Positions 45,386 through 53,720 of a stretch of 64,000 bases of DNA are shown here, piece by piece. The DNA is from Planctomycetaceae bacterium (lineage in GTDB: Bacteria > Planctomycetota > Phycisphaerae > SM23-33). Within the stretch, counting starts at the first letter, position 1. Each line of letters starts with the position of its first letter. The stretch spans positions 19,769-83,768 of the forward strand of contig JBDKTA010000058.1 of assembly GCA_039680605.1 (NCBI GenBank), given 5' to 3'. Both the position numbers and the translations under genes were made by a program. The notes under the pieces are model-generated. The model made no database searches. It saw only the letters and a program-made list of their open reading frames with translations, and was not told where the DNA came from.

Positions 45386-47425
45386 GTGCAGGTGACTCTT
45401 CGCTCGATCATCCTGGGCCTGCTGGCGGCGGTGTTCATCGCCACGGTGGGTTACTTCACCGACCAGATCGTGCGGCTGAACCATTTCGTCGGCAACGAGT
45501 TTCCCATCATCGTCTTCCTGCCGCTGATGATAATCGCGGCGCTGCTCAACCCGCTGCTGGGGCGCATCCGCCCGGCCTGGCAACTCCACCGGCGCGAACT
45601 GGCGGTGATCGTGATGGCCGCCCTGGTGGCGTGCAACATCCCCGGCTCGGGCCTGCTGCGGTTCTTCAGCCGCGTGCTCGTGGTGCCCCTGCAGTTATCG
45701 GTCACAGAGACGCCGTGGAAGAAAGCTAACGTCCTGAGCTTTGTGCCGGCGGCGATGCTGCCCAACGGCGGGGTCTATCACGAGCCGTTCGTGCGCGGGA
45801 TGATGACCGGCGCCGGCAAGGCGGGCGAGCCCATCGGCCTCGATGGCGTCAACTGGGGCTTCTGGAAAGACCCGCTGCTGGCGTGGCTGCCGCTGGTGGT
45901 GCTGCTGGCCGGGGCGTCGATGGCCCTGGCGCTGATGGTGCATCGCACGTGGTCGCGCCGCGAACGCCTGCCCTACCCCATCGCTCAACTGGGCGAGTCG
46001 CTGCTCGACGACGCCCGCGGCGGCAGGGGGTCCATCTTCCGCAGCGGGTTGTTCCTGACGCCGGCGATCATCATCCTGGCGATCCACCTCGTCAACGGGC
46101 TCAACGCCTGGTACGACAACACGCTCATCGAAATCCCGATGGACTACAGCTTCGGCCAGATCGTGCAAACCTTCCACGATGTCGGCAACGTGCCCTGGGG
46201 CAACGGCCTATGGCACGTGCGCCTGTGGCCGACGATCATCGCCTTCGCGTGCTTTGTCGCTTCCGACGTCAGCTTCACGCTGGGCATCTCGCCGATCCTC
46301 TGGGTGTCCCTGGGCGTGGTGCTGTACTCGTTCAACATCCCGATGAACTGGGAGACGGTCTCGGGCTCGCCGCTGGACTGGCAGAACGCCGGCAGCGCCG
46401 CGGCCATTGGGGCGATGCTGCTGTACCTGGGCCGGCGTCACTATGCGAGGATGCTCTGCCAGGCGCTGATCCCCGGCTGCGGGACCGGCGTCGAGCGCTA
46501 CGAGACCTGGGCCTGCCGAATCTTCCTGCTGTGCGTGGCGGGCATGGTGGCCCTGCTGGCGGCTATGGGCGTGCCCTGGACGATCGCCCTGGCGGCCATC
46601 GCGATGATCCTGCTGGCGTACGTGGTGATCGCCCGCGTGACCGTCGAGAGCGGGCTGATCATGGCGCAGTTCCAGTGGCACATGATGGCCGTGATGATCG
46701 GCGTGTTCGGCTCGGCGGTGCTGGGTCTGCACGTCATCGCGGTACTGGGGATGATGGTGGCGATTTTCGTCGTCGACCCGCGCGAGTGCCTCATGCCCTT
46801 CGTGCTCAACGGTCTGAAGATCTGCGAAAGCCGCGGCCTTAAGCCCGCTCGCATGGGGGGCATGGGCGCGGGGGTGTTCCTGCTGGCGTTGGCGGCGGCG
46901 GTGCCCTTCAGCCTGTGGGTCGACAGCAATTACGGCGTCGCCCGCGGCGAGGGCTGGAGCACCTACCGCGCCCCGCGACTGGCGTTTGACTACATGGCTA
47001 CCGAGTACAACAAGCTCAAGAGCTCCGGGCGGCTGCACGTGGCCGAGGACCTCTCGGCCGTCCAGCGCCTCACGCACATGGAACCCGACCGCAAGTGCCT
47101 GGTCGCGATGGGCGCGGGGTTCGCCGCGGTGATGCTCCTGGCGGGTCTGCGGCTGCGGTTCACGTGGTGGCCGCTGCACCCGATCATTTTCGTGCTCTGG
47201 GGCACGTGGGTGATGTACGAGACGGCCTACTGCTTCCTGATCGGATGGGCGATCAAGACGGTCGCGACGCGGCTTGGGGCGAGCTATTCGACGCTCAAGA
47301 CGGTGATGATCGGCGTGATCGCCGGCGACCTGCTGGGCGGCCTGGTGTGGATGGTCATCGGCGCGGTGCATTATGCCACGACCGGCAAACAACCGGTGTG
47401 GTATTTGATCTTCCCCGGCGGATAG
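45386..47425 (+). CDS. Large multi-pass membrane protein, DUF6785/DUF6784-like, paralogue 2
   Basis: 679 residues from a GTG at 45386; the GTG at 45392 aligns better with paralogue 1 and would give 677. It shares the whole layout with that protein: IATVGYFTDQIVRLNHFVGNE at the start (compare GYFNDQVPRLNHFVGN), CNIPGSGLL, YPIAQLGESL and FTWWPLHPIIFVLWGTW, MIGVIAGDLLGG. Tandem duplication is clear; the 140-bp repeats stand between the two copies. It may form a heteromer or transport related substrates. Confidence 0.65.
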   Translation: MQVTLRSIILGLLAAVFIATVGYFTDQIVRLNHFVGNEFPIIVFLPLMIIAALLNPLLGRIRPAWQLHRRELAVIVMAALVACNIPGSGLLRFFSRVLVVPLQLSVTETPWKKANVLSFVPAAMLPNGGVYHEPFVRGMMTGAGKAGEPIGLDGVNWGFWKDPLLAWLPLVVLLAGASMALALMVHRTWSRRERLPYPIAQLGESLLDDARGGRGSIFRSGLFLTPAIIILAIHLVNGLNAWYDNTLIEIPMDYSFGQIVQTFHDVGNVPWGNGLWHVRLWPTIIAFACFVASDVSFTLGISPILWVSLGVVLYSFNIPMNWETVSGSPLDWQNAGSAAAIGAMLLYLGRRHYARMLCQALIPGCGTGVERYETWACRIFLLCVAGMVALLAAMGVPWTIALAAIAMILLAYVVIARVTVESGLIMAQFQWHMMAVMIGVFGSAVLGLHVIAVLGMMVAIFVVDPRECLMPFVLNGLKICESRGLKPARMGGMGAGVFLLALAAAVPFSLWVDSNYGVARGEGWSTYRAPRLAFDYMATEYNKLKSSGRLHVAEDLSAVQRLTHMEPDRKCLVAMGAGFAAVMLLAGLRLRFTWWPLHPIIFVLWGTWVMYETAYCFLIGWAIKTVATRLGASYSTLKTVMIGVIAGDLLGGLVWMVIGAVHYATTGKQPVWYLIFPGG

Positions 47426-47427
47426 AA

Positions 47428-47640
47428 GAGTTCACCGCAGAGGCCGCAGAGAACGCAGAGGTGGAAGATGTTAGCGGTCGAGCTTGCTCGACGCGGTTGT
47501 TTCCCTGACCTGGCGAAGCTGCGCCCCCGGAAACCGCGCGGAGCAAGCTCCGCCGCTAACAAAACGGCGAGAGGTCTGCGCAGGATTGTTGTTATGCTTA
47601 TTGGTTCTCCGCGATCTCCGCGATCTCTGCGGTGAAAGGA
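47428..47640. repeat. Nested inverted repeats between the membrane gene and the phosphoesterase
   Basis: Outer: CACCGCAGAGGCCGCAGAG near the left end and CTCCGCGATCTCTGCGGTG at the right. Inner: GTTAGCGGTCGAGC... at 47470-47501 and ...GCTCCGCCGCTAAC at 47529-47560 form a second inverted pair, one of which is the repeat seen at 1092-1120. A fold of about 200 bases is possible. No gene is visible. Confidence 0.7.
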
Positions 47641-47646
47641 ATCTGA

Positions 47647-48633
47647 ATGATGCTTCGAAGAACCTGGTTGGTGACTGGACTTGTCGCCCTGGCGGCGATG
47701 CTTTCGCTGGGCAGGGATTATTCGCACGCCCAGGCGCCGGCGACGCAACCGGCCTCGGCCGCCAGCGCGCCGGCCGTCCCGCCGCCGGCGCGGACGCTGA
47801 TCGCGCCGTTCGACGGGGTTACCATCACCGTCTACAACACCGGCGACCTGCACGACCAAAGCGGCAACCTCGCCCGCATCGCCGCCTTCGTCAAGAAGCA
47901 GCGCCAGACGGAGAACGTCATCTTCGTCGACGCCGGAGACTTCCTCAACAAGGGCGAGCCCTGGCAGCCGGCCACCAAGGGCGAGGGCATGATCGCCCTG
48001 ATGGCCGCGTGCGGCTACGACGCCGTGGCCATGGGCAACCACGACTACATCTTCGGCAAGGAGCCGATCCTCGACCTGGTCGTCAAGTACCCGAAATTCC
48101 CCCTGACGCTGTGCAACATGAAATGGAGCAAGGAAGACGCCCCGCGCGCCAAGGGCATCGCCCGCTACCGCATCATCGAGCTCAAGGGCGTCAAGGTGGC
48201 CGTCGTCGCCTCGGGCTCGCACTACACCAACCACGCCCACGGCGAGCCTTTGCCCATGTATCACGAACGCGACGCGTACAAGGAACTTCTGCCGGAGCTG
48301 GCAACCAAGGCCGACTTCATCATCTTCATCTCGCACCTGTTCAACGGCAGCGACAAGAACCTTCTCGACGCCTGGAAGGAAAACTCCCCGCCGGTGATGA
48401 TCGGCGCCCACACGCACGAGCGGCTGGTGACGTGGGTGAATAACACGCTGCTGGTCAAGGGCGGCCACAGCGGCCTGGCGGTGGGCAAGACGACCATCCA
48501 GTACGACCCCGCCCGGAAGCGGGTCGTCGCCGCCGCGGCCAAGACCATCACCGTCGGCAAAGACTGGCCCGAGGACGAGCAGGTCAAAGCCCTGCGCGAG
48601 AAGCTGATGCCTCAGCCCGCGAAGACTCACTGA
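47647..48633 (+). CDS. Secreted metallophosphoesterase, 5'-nucleotidase-like
   Basis: 328 residues: signal peptide in the first 30 residues, low-complexity proline and alanine stretch to about 55, then a calcineurin-like fold with all motifs: TGDLHD, FVDAGDF, AMGNHDY, ISHLF and GAHTHER. The pattern is that of the N-terminal domain of UshA-like nucleotidases or related bis-phosphate phosphatases without the C-terminal substrate domain. It likely acts outside the cell membrane. GAAAGGA precedes the ATG (two ATG in tandem). Confidence 0.78.
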   Translation: MMLRRTWLVTGLVALAAMLSLGRDYSHAQAPATQPASAASAPAVPPPARTLIAPFDGVTITVYNTGDLHDQSGNLARIAAFVKKQRQTENVIFVDAGDFLNKGEPWQPATKGEGMIALMAACGYDAVAMGNHDYIFGKEPILDLVVKYPKFPLTLCNMKWSKEDAPRAKGIARYRIIELKGVKVAVVASGSHYTNHAHGEPLPMYHERDAYKELLPELATKADFIIFISHLFNGSDKNLLDAWKENSPPVMIGAHTHERLVTWVNNTLLVKGGHSGLAVGKTTIQYDPARKRVVAAAAKTITVGKDWPEDEQVKALREKLMPQPAKTH

Positions 48634-48681
48634 ACGACCTCAGCGGCTGATTTGATCCCTGGACCAAGACAGCAGGATGCT

Positions 48682-49734
48682 ATGACGACACAGGATCCCA
48701 CCTCAGCGGCGATGCAGCGATGGCACGACCTCTTCAACCGCGCCAACGGGCGGCGGCGGGTCTTCTGCGTCTACGGCGGCGACGAACCCCTGCCGCCGAT
48801 CCCCAACGCCGAGGCCTTCCCCGAGAACAAGACTGGGCGCATCGAGAACGCCTGGCAGAACTATCGCCAGATGCTCGATCGGCGCTCGTGGATCGGCGAT
48901 GACTCGATCCCCTTCGCCGACGTCTACACCGGCACCGAAATCTTCGCCCACGCCTTCGGCTGCGGCGTGTACCGGCACGAGAACAGCAATCCTTCCGCGC
49001 GGCCGCTGATAACCAGGGCCTCGCAGGTCGCCTTGCTGAAGGTGCCGTCGCTGGACTGCCCGCCGCTGGCGGTGCTGTTCGAGATCGGCGACGAGCTCCG
49101 CCGGCGCGGCGGGGCCGATCTCATCATGAAGATCCCCGACATCCAGAGCCCCGTCGACATCGCCGCGCTGATCTGGAACAAGACCGACTTCTACTACGCC
49201 ATGATCGACGCCCCCGAGGCCGTCCACGAACTGGCGACCAAGTGCCGCCAACTCCTGACGGCGTTCTGCGACGAATGGTTCTCGCGATACGGCAGGGCGT
49301 TCATCGCCCACTATCCGCCCTATTACATGCCGCAGGGCCTGACGCTGTCGGAGGACGAGATCGGCTGCGTGAATCGGGAGATGGCCGAGGAGTTCTTCCT
49401 GCCGCACCTCAACGCCCTGAGCGACCACTTCGGCGGCCTGGGCATCCACTGCTGCGCCAACGCGCGGCACCAGTGGGACACGTTCCTCAAGATCCGCAAC
49501 CTGCGCGTGCTGAACATCACGCAGGGCCCGGCCGTGACAGCCGACGCCTACCGTTTCTTCAACGAGAAAGTCATCCACGTCCACGACGGCCAACCGGACG
49601 GGGCCGACATGCCTGCCTGGATCGACGCCAACGCCCCGGCCGCCCCTGTCCTGCTGCGCGAAGTGGCCGCGACGCGCGAAGAAGCCATCGAGAAATGCGC
49701 CCGCCTGCGGGAATGGGCTGACGGAAAGTGGTGA
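48682..49734 (+). CDS. Uroporphyrinogen decarboxylase-fold protein, third paralogue
   Basis: 350 residues. Contains HEL ATKCRQLL-type helices, GLGIHCCANARHQWDTFL with the HCC pattern of the corrinoid methyltransferase branch, and ITQGPAVTADAYRFF. It belongs to the same broad family as the genes at 26785 and 28043 but to a distinct subgroup. The ATG at 48682 has AGGA six bases upstream; a start 30 bases earlier overlaps the half copy of the hairpin repeat at 48632-48656. Confidence 0.65.
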   Translation: MTTQDPTSAAMQRWHDLFNRANGRRRVFCVYGGDEPLPPIPNAEAFPENKTGRIENAWQNYRQMLDRRSWIGDDSIPFADVYTGTEIFAHAFGCGVYRHENSNPSARPLITRASQVALLKVPSLDCPPLAVLFEIGDELRRRGGADLIMKIPDIQSPVDIAALIWNKTDFYYAMIDAPEAVHELATKCRQLLTAFCDEWFSRYGRAFIAHYPPYYMPQGLTLSEDEIGCVNREMAEEFFLPHLNALSDHFGGLGIHCCANARHQWDTFLKIRNLRVLNITQGPAVTADAYRFFNEKVIHVHDGQPDGADMPAWIDANAPAAPVLLREVAATREEAIEKCARLREWADGKW

Positions 49735-49779
49735 GTGACGAGAGGTGAGTTGCGAGTCTCACCACTCACCACACACTAC

Positions 49780-50086
49780 TCACCACTGGTCGTACAGCAC
49801 CTCTGCCGCAGCCTCGACGTCCTCCCGGAAGTACTCGCTAAGATCCTCCTGCGTCAGCAAGTCCACCTGGCGGCGTTCCAGAATCTGCGATAGTTCGTGC
49901 GCCATGCCTCCCAGGCGAATCAGGCCGGGGATGTGCTGGGGGTTGAATCGCACCAACACATCCACGTCGCTATCGGGGCCAAAATCCTCGCGCAAGACCG
50001 ATCCGAACAAGCGCCAGCCGCGTGATGTGATGTCGGCGGCAGAAGCTCGCTACGGCCTGGGTATTGATGGCGATCTGCACTGGCAT
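49780..50086 (-). pseudogene. Frameshifted minimal nucleotidyltransferase (MNT/HEPN-type antitoxin relative)
   Basis: The C-terminal part FGSVLREDFGPDSDVDVLV, RFNPQHIPGLIRLGG and VDLLTQEDLSEYF match minimal nucleotidyltransferases with the GSxxRxDxDxDxDV site. The N-terminal part starts at an ATG at 50084-50086 with AAAGGA upstream and reads FCRRHHITRLAL in another frame. The two frames meet at 50008, where one extra base (C on the plus strand) breaks the frame just before FGSV. Removing it restores a 102-residue protein of normal length. A sequencing error is possible. Confidence 0.7.
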
Positions 50087-50241
50087 CGGTCAGTCCTTTC
50101 AGGACAATGAATTGTTCTAACATCTTGCCCGGCGCCAGTGGGATACCTTCCTTGAAGATTCGCAATCTGCCGGGTGCTGAAGTGGTGAGTTGTGAATCTC
50201 ATCACTCACCACTGATGCCGCAAGATGCCCATGCTACTCAT

Positions 50242-50275
50242 AAAAGAGCGGGCGGCCCGTTCGGACCGCCCGCTC
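50242..50275 (-). terminator. Terminator of the minus-strand PEP-CTERM gene
   Basis: On the minus strand GAGCGGGCGG and CCGCCCGCTC arms with a loop, followed by TTTT. It lies 27 bp after the stop codon at 50302. The same GGGCGGCC-type stem recurs after the two plus-strand PEP-CTERM genes. Confidence 0.8.
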
Positions 50276-50301
50276 GTGTCAAAGCAGACTCAGATGATTT
50301 C

Positions 50302-51075
50302 TTAGCGTCTGCGGCGTCGCAGCAGCGCGCCCACGCCACCCAAGCCCAGCAGCGCCATCGTCGCCGGCTCGGGGATGGGCGTGACAATCTTGTCCAGGCG
50401 AATCGAGTCGAACTCGATGTCGTGCGGTCCACCGGAGGACTTGTCCTCGGCATAGAGAACGATCTTCAGATCCTGGCCGAGAACGTTGACCCCGGTGCTG
50501 ATCGTCTGCCCATACCCAGGAGACGTCGTGATAAGGCCCAGATCATCAGTGGTGAACGAGATCGTGTAATTGGCCCATGTGCCGCTCGCCGGCTGATTGG
50601 CTAGGGCATTGCTGACAGCCTGATAGGCGATGACTGTGCCGTTTGCAACCAGGCGAATCTGATTGGTGCCCGTTGGGAACGGCGTATCGCTTCGGTTGCC
50701 CAGAGCCACCGTCAGCGTATAGGTCGAATTGGCGGTGATCATCTCGCCCAGGCTTGGGGAGGTGACGGCCGCCCAGCGCGTCCCGCTATAGCCGTTCTTC
50801 CAGCGAACAAAAACCTTGTTGCCGCTGGCGTCGCCGAAATCAGAGTACACCGGACTGACGGCATTGATGCCGGCAGCAAGCCCGGCGGTGCCGTAACGCG
50901 TAAACATCCATCCCCCGCCGAGATTAGTGTTGCTGGTGTCGACATAGCCGGTCGCTGACGTGTCGAAATTGGAATTGGGCACGGTAATAAGGTCCGCACC
51001 GGCTGGAGCAACGCAGGCCGCCAACACCCCTGCAGAAATCAACAGCACCGTGATTCTTCCTCTGATTTGCTTCAT
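50302..51075 (-). CDS. PEP-CTERM sorting-domain protein
   Basis: 257 residues: signal peptide of about 27 residues (MKQIRGRITVLLISAGVLAA), a beta-rich body with IEFDSIRLDKI near the end, and the sorting signal IPEPATMALLGLGGVGALL with RRRRR. The body opening VPNSNFDTSATGYVDTSNTN is of the type shared with the genes at 51516 and 52666, so it is a carbohydrate-binding-like domain of unknown target. AAGGAG precedes the ATG. A good promoter candidate and terminator are present, so it is a one-gene unit divergent from the next. Confidence 0.88.
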   Translation of the reverse strand: MKQIRGRITVLLISAGVLAACVAPAGADLITVPNSNFDTSATGYVDTSNTNLGGGWMFTRYGTAGLAAGINAVSPVYSDFGDASGNKVFVRWKNGYSGTRWAAVTSPSLGEMITANSTYTLTVALGNRSDTPFPTGTNQIRLVANGTVIAYQAVSNALANQPASGTWANYTISFTTDDLGLITTSPGYGQTISTGVNVLGQDLKIVLYAEDKSSGGPHDIEFDSIRLDKIVTPIPEPATMALLGLGGVGALLRRRRR

Positions 51076-51136
51076 GTCGCTCTCCTTCCGAAAAGAAACC
51101 GTCTGCTTTCAAATGTGGTACCGCTCTACATCAAAT

Positions 51137-51165
51137 AGCATACAGCAAAGACTGTATTCTGTCAA
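51137..51165 (-). promoter_or_regulatory. Candidate sigma-70 promoter of the minus-strand PEP-CTERM gene
   Basis: On the minus strand TTGACA (51160-51165), 17-base spacer, TATGCT (51137-51142). A start near 51130 would give a leader of about 55 bases to the ATG at 51075. Confidence 0.6.
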
Positions 51166-51515
51166 TACTTGTCCTCAATTTATTAGTTTTGGAATTAAGT
51201 ATTAATGCAGCACTTACACCATCAGAGAGAGAATTCGCGAAGATATTTGTTCCTGACAACGGTGAATGAACCCCTATACTGCGGCTTCAGTGATTTGCCT
51301 GAACCATTCACAATGGATAAACAAAGTTGGCCTTTTTGGGGTGCAGATGCGGTTTTCCGCTTGGCGCATAAGGCCTTCTGTGGTAGATTACTCTCAGGAG
51401 TAGAAAGCCGGCTGTAGAAGTCGCGGCTTTCGACATTTGTTGAAGCAGAAGGTAATAGTCGCCGCATTTTCTGGGCGAGATTTCACGGAAACTTTTCGTT
51501 TTAAAGGAGAAAGCA
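51166..51515. other. Gene-free divergent intergenic region between two PEP-CTERM genes
   Basis: About 350 bp, more AT-rich than its surroundings. Short open frames have no RBS. The last 20 bases carry the AAAGGAGAAAG ribosome binding site of the next gene. I could not find a strong plus-strand promoter by eye. Confidence 0.5.
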
Positions 51516-52382
51516 ATGAGCAGCGCGAGGAGAGGAATTTTCACGATTGGTATTGCGGTAGTGGTACTGTTGGCAACAGCCGGAACGTCCCAGGCGGCGT
51601 TGATTGCCATTTCCAACGGCGACTTCAACACGTCGTTGCAGACATACACAAACGCCAACGGCGCCGACCTTGGCGGCGGCTGGACCAGGCTCGCCGGGAC
51701 GGGCACGGCCGTGTATGCTGGAATCGACACCATCAATACTGGCCTATATTCTGTCATGGGCAGCGCCAGCGGCAACAAGCTCATAATGCAGTATCAGGCG
51801 TCGTCAAACGCGGCGAAGAAGTCCTACGTCAAGTCGCCGATGCTTGGTAATGCGGCAGGAACCACGGAGTTGCTCATCCAAGCCAACACGACCTATACGA
51901 TTACCGTTGCAGTCGGCAATATGACGGGAACCGGTTTCACTGGCACACTCGGCTCGGATAACATGACAAGGAATGGTATCGAGTTGCTTCTGGACGGTAG
52001 CGCCAGGGCCATTAGGCGTATCGATGGCTTCAGTGTTCCGGATGCAGCGGCGGCCGCCAAGACGCCCGACAATGGCGGGACCGACGGAACGTGGCAGGAT
52101 TACACCTTGACCTTTACTACCGACGCTTTGGGCAATGTTCTCTCCTCCAACGGGAGCGCAGGGTTTACCGGTTATTCTCTTCCGGCTTTCGTGGGCGAGA
52201 ACATCTTGGGGAAAGCGATGAGGATCGAGTTCCGCACCGAGGCCTTCAACTTGACCAAACAGAATGTTGAGTTTGACAACGTCCGTATCGACGTCGCCTC
52301 GACGATCGTCCCCGAGCCGGCGACGATGAGTCTGCTGGTTCTGGGCGGCGTGGCGGCTTTGCTGCGGAAGCGCAGGAACTAG
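51516..52382 (+). CDS. PEP-CTERM sorting-domain protein
   Basis: 288 residues: signal peptide to about residue 28 (ending TSQA), ISNGDFNTSLQTYTNANGAD opening like the divergent neighbour, NVEFDNVRIDVA before the sorting signal VPEPATMSLLVLGGVAALL and RKRRN. Surface or secreted matrix protein. AAAGGAG precedes the ATG at 51516. A hairpin terminator follows the stop codon by 34 bp. Confidence 0.88.
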   Translation: MSSARRGIFTIGIAVVVLLATAGTSQAALIAISNGDFNTSLQTYTNANGADLGGGWTRLAGTGTAVYAGIDTINTGLYSVMGSASGNKLIMQYQASSNAAKKSYVKSPMLGNAAGTTELLIQANTTYTITVAVGNMTGTGFTGTLGSDNMTRNGIELLLDGSARAIRRIDGFSVPDAAAAAKTPDNGGTDGTWQDYTLTFTTDALGNVLSSNGSAGFTGYSLPAFVGENILGKAMRIEFRTEAFNLTKQNVEFDNVRIDVASTIVPEPATMSLLVLGGVAALLRKRRN

Positions 52383-52416
52383 CACCAGGCTTCACGACGA
52401 TCTGAGAAAGATCCAT

Positions 52417-52456
52417 AACCGGGCGGCCGAATCGACAGGCCGCCCGGTTTCTTTTC
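52417..52456 (+). terminator. Terminator of the PEP-CTERM gene at 51516
   Basis: AACCGGGCGGCC and GGCCGCCCGGTT arms, 9-base loop GAATCGACA, then TCTTTT. Nearly the same stem follows the next PEP-CTERM gene. Confidence 0.8.
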
Positions 52457-52528
52457 ATCTGCCGCCCTGGGGATGCAAAAAAGATTCTCTTTCGATTCAT
52501 TTTGCTGCTTCCGATTGTCCGGCATATC

Positions 52529-52537
52529 TGGTATACT
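52529..52537 (+). promoter_or_regulatory. Candidate extended -10 promoter of the PEP-CTERM gene at 52666
   Basis: TG at 52529-52530, one base, then TATACT (52532-52537), an extended -10 pattern; no good -35 box. The leader would be about 125 bases. Confidence 0.4.
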
Positions 52538-52665
52538 TTTTACGACAATAGGGTTTTCCCCCTACTGCGGCAGAGATAAAACGGAGAGCTGAAGGAAGGC
52601 TGTTCCTGCCAGAGGAAATTCACGGCGTTGTTTGTTCTTTTGTTCCCATTTGTAAGGAGAAGAGC

Positions 52666-53433
52666 ATGATGAACTGGAAGAGAGGATCAGCGGTAGTTGT
52701 TTCGGCGGCGGTTCTGCTGGCACTGGCCGGCGCATCTCAGGCGGCGATCATCGCGGTTCCCAACTACGATTTTGAGCTGGGCCGAACGCCAAACCCCCAG
52801 GCAGAAGTCGGCTGGTATAACGACACGATGATGAACGGCGGCAACAATTACAGCGACATCCTGACCGGGTGGAACATTTTCTCCGTATCGACCCGCTTCG
52901 TCGGCCGGTGGAACCCCGCGGACGGCAACTACGCTGGCGCCACCGATGGCGATGGCACGCCTGATCCGGCCCCGCTGAGCGGCCAGGCGGCTTTCATGCA
53001 CTGGGGCGGCGGTGGGTCGGTTTCCACACAGTACATCCGGTCGGCCCAGAGCCTGGCGACTATCCAGTCGGGCCTGGATTACACGCTGACCGTCGGCGTC
53101 GGCAGCGCCTGGGGCACCAACATGAACGCCGTCTCGTGGGTGCAGGTGAACCTGCAGGCCGACGGCGCCACCGTGGCCACCGGCCACTATGGCCCTCCGG
53201 CCAGAGGCACTTGGACGGACCTGAGCGTCACACTGACCAAGGAACTGATTGAATCGTCCCAGTTGGCGGGCAAGAGCCTGACGATCGAGCTGGTCGGCCG
53301 CGGCGGACCAACCACGCATGTGGACTTCGACAACGTGCGGCTGGTCGACAGCAGCGCGATCCCCGAGCCGGCGACGATGGGCTTGCTGGTTCTGGGCGGC
53401 GTGGCGGCGCTGCTGCGACGACGCAGGAACTAG
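52666..53433 (+). CDS. PEP-CTERM sorting-domain protein
   Basis: 255 residues: signal peptide ending SQAA near residue 28, VPNYDFELGRTPNPQAEVGW opening, HVDFDNVRLVDSS and the sorting signal IPEPATMGLLVLGGVAALL with RRRRN. The last fifty residues are nearly the same as those of the gene at 51516, so the two are duplicates with diverged middle parts. AAGGAG precedes the ATG. Confidence 0.88.
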   Translation: MMNWKRGSAVVVSAAVLLALAGASQAAIIAVPNYDFELGRTPNPQAEVGWYNDTMMNGGNNYSDILTGWNIFSVSTRFVGRWNPADGNYAGATDGDGTPDPAPLSGQAAFMHWGGGGSVSTQYIRSAQSLATIQSGLDYTLTVGVGSAWGTNMNAVSWVQVNLQADGATVATGHYGPPARGTWTDLSVTLTKELIESSQLAGKSLTIELVGRGGPTTHVDFDNVRLVDSSAIPEPATMGLLVLGGVAALLRRRRN

Positions 53434-53470
53434 TCGGACCCGCACCAAGAGAAACTGCAGCAGATGCACT

Positions 53471-53510
53471 ACCGGGCGGCCGAGTCAGATCGGCCGCCCG
53501 GTCTATTTTT
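53471..53510 (+). terminator. Terminator of the PEP-CTERM gene at 52666
   Basis: ACCGGGCGGCCGA and TCGGCCGCCCGGT arms, 6-base loop, followed by TATTTTT. The downstream 53511-53720 shows no gene. Confidence 0.82.
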
Positions 53511-53720
53511 CGTCTTCAAAGAGCAGCGTCCTGAGAAAGAACGCGCCTCCTTGGGACAAGCTCATTCCGGGATCGCCGGCGAGCAGATACCATTTTGCCG
53601 TCACGGCCCCAAGCCAACACAAATGCAGATATTCTGGCGAAGTCGGGCGATGTCGAGCCTAACATGCGACTGAAGCTTCAAATATGCTGACTTCTATTGC
53701 TGGCTTGATAGGATGTAATC

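Noticed and set aside
51300..51345. Sigma-54 promoter before the PEP-CTERM gene
   Set aside because: TTGGC and TGC boxes are present but the GG to GC spacing is 12 bases instead of 10.
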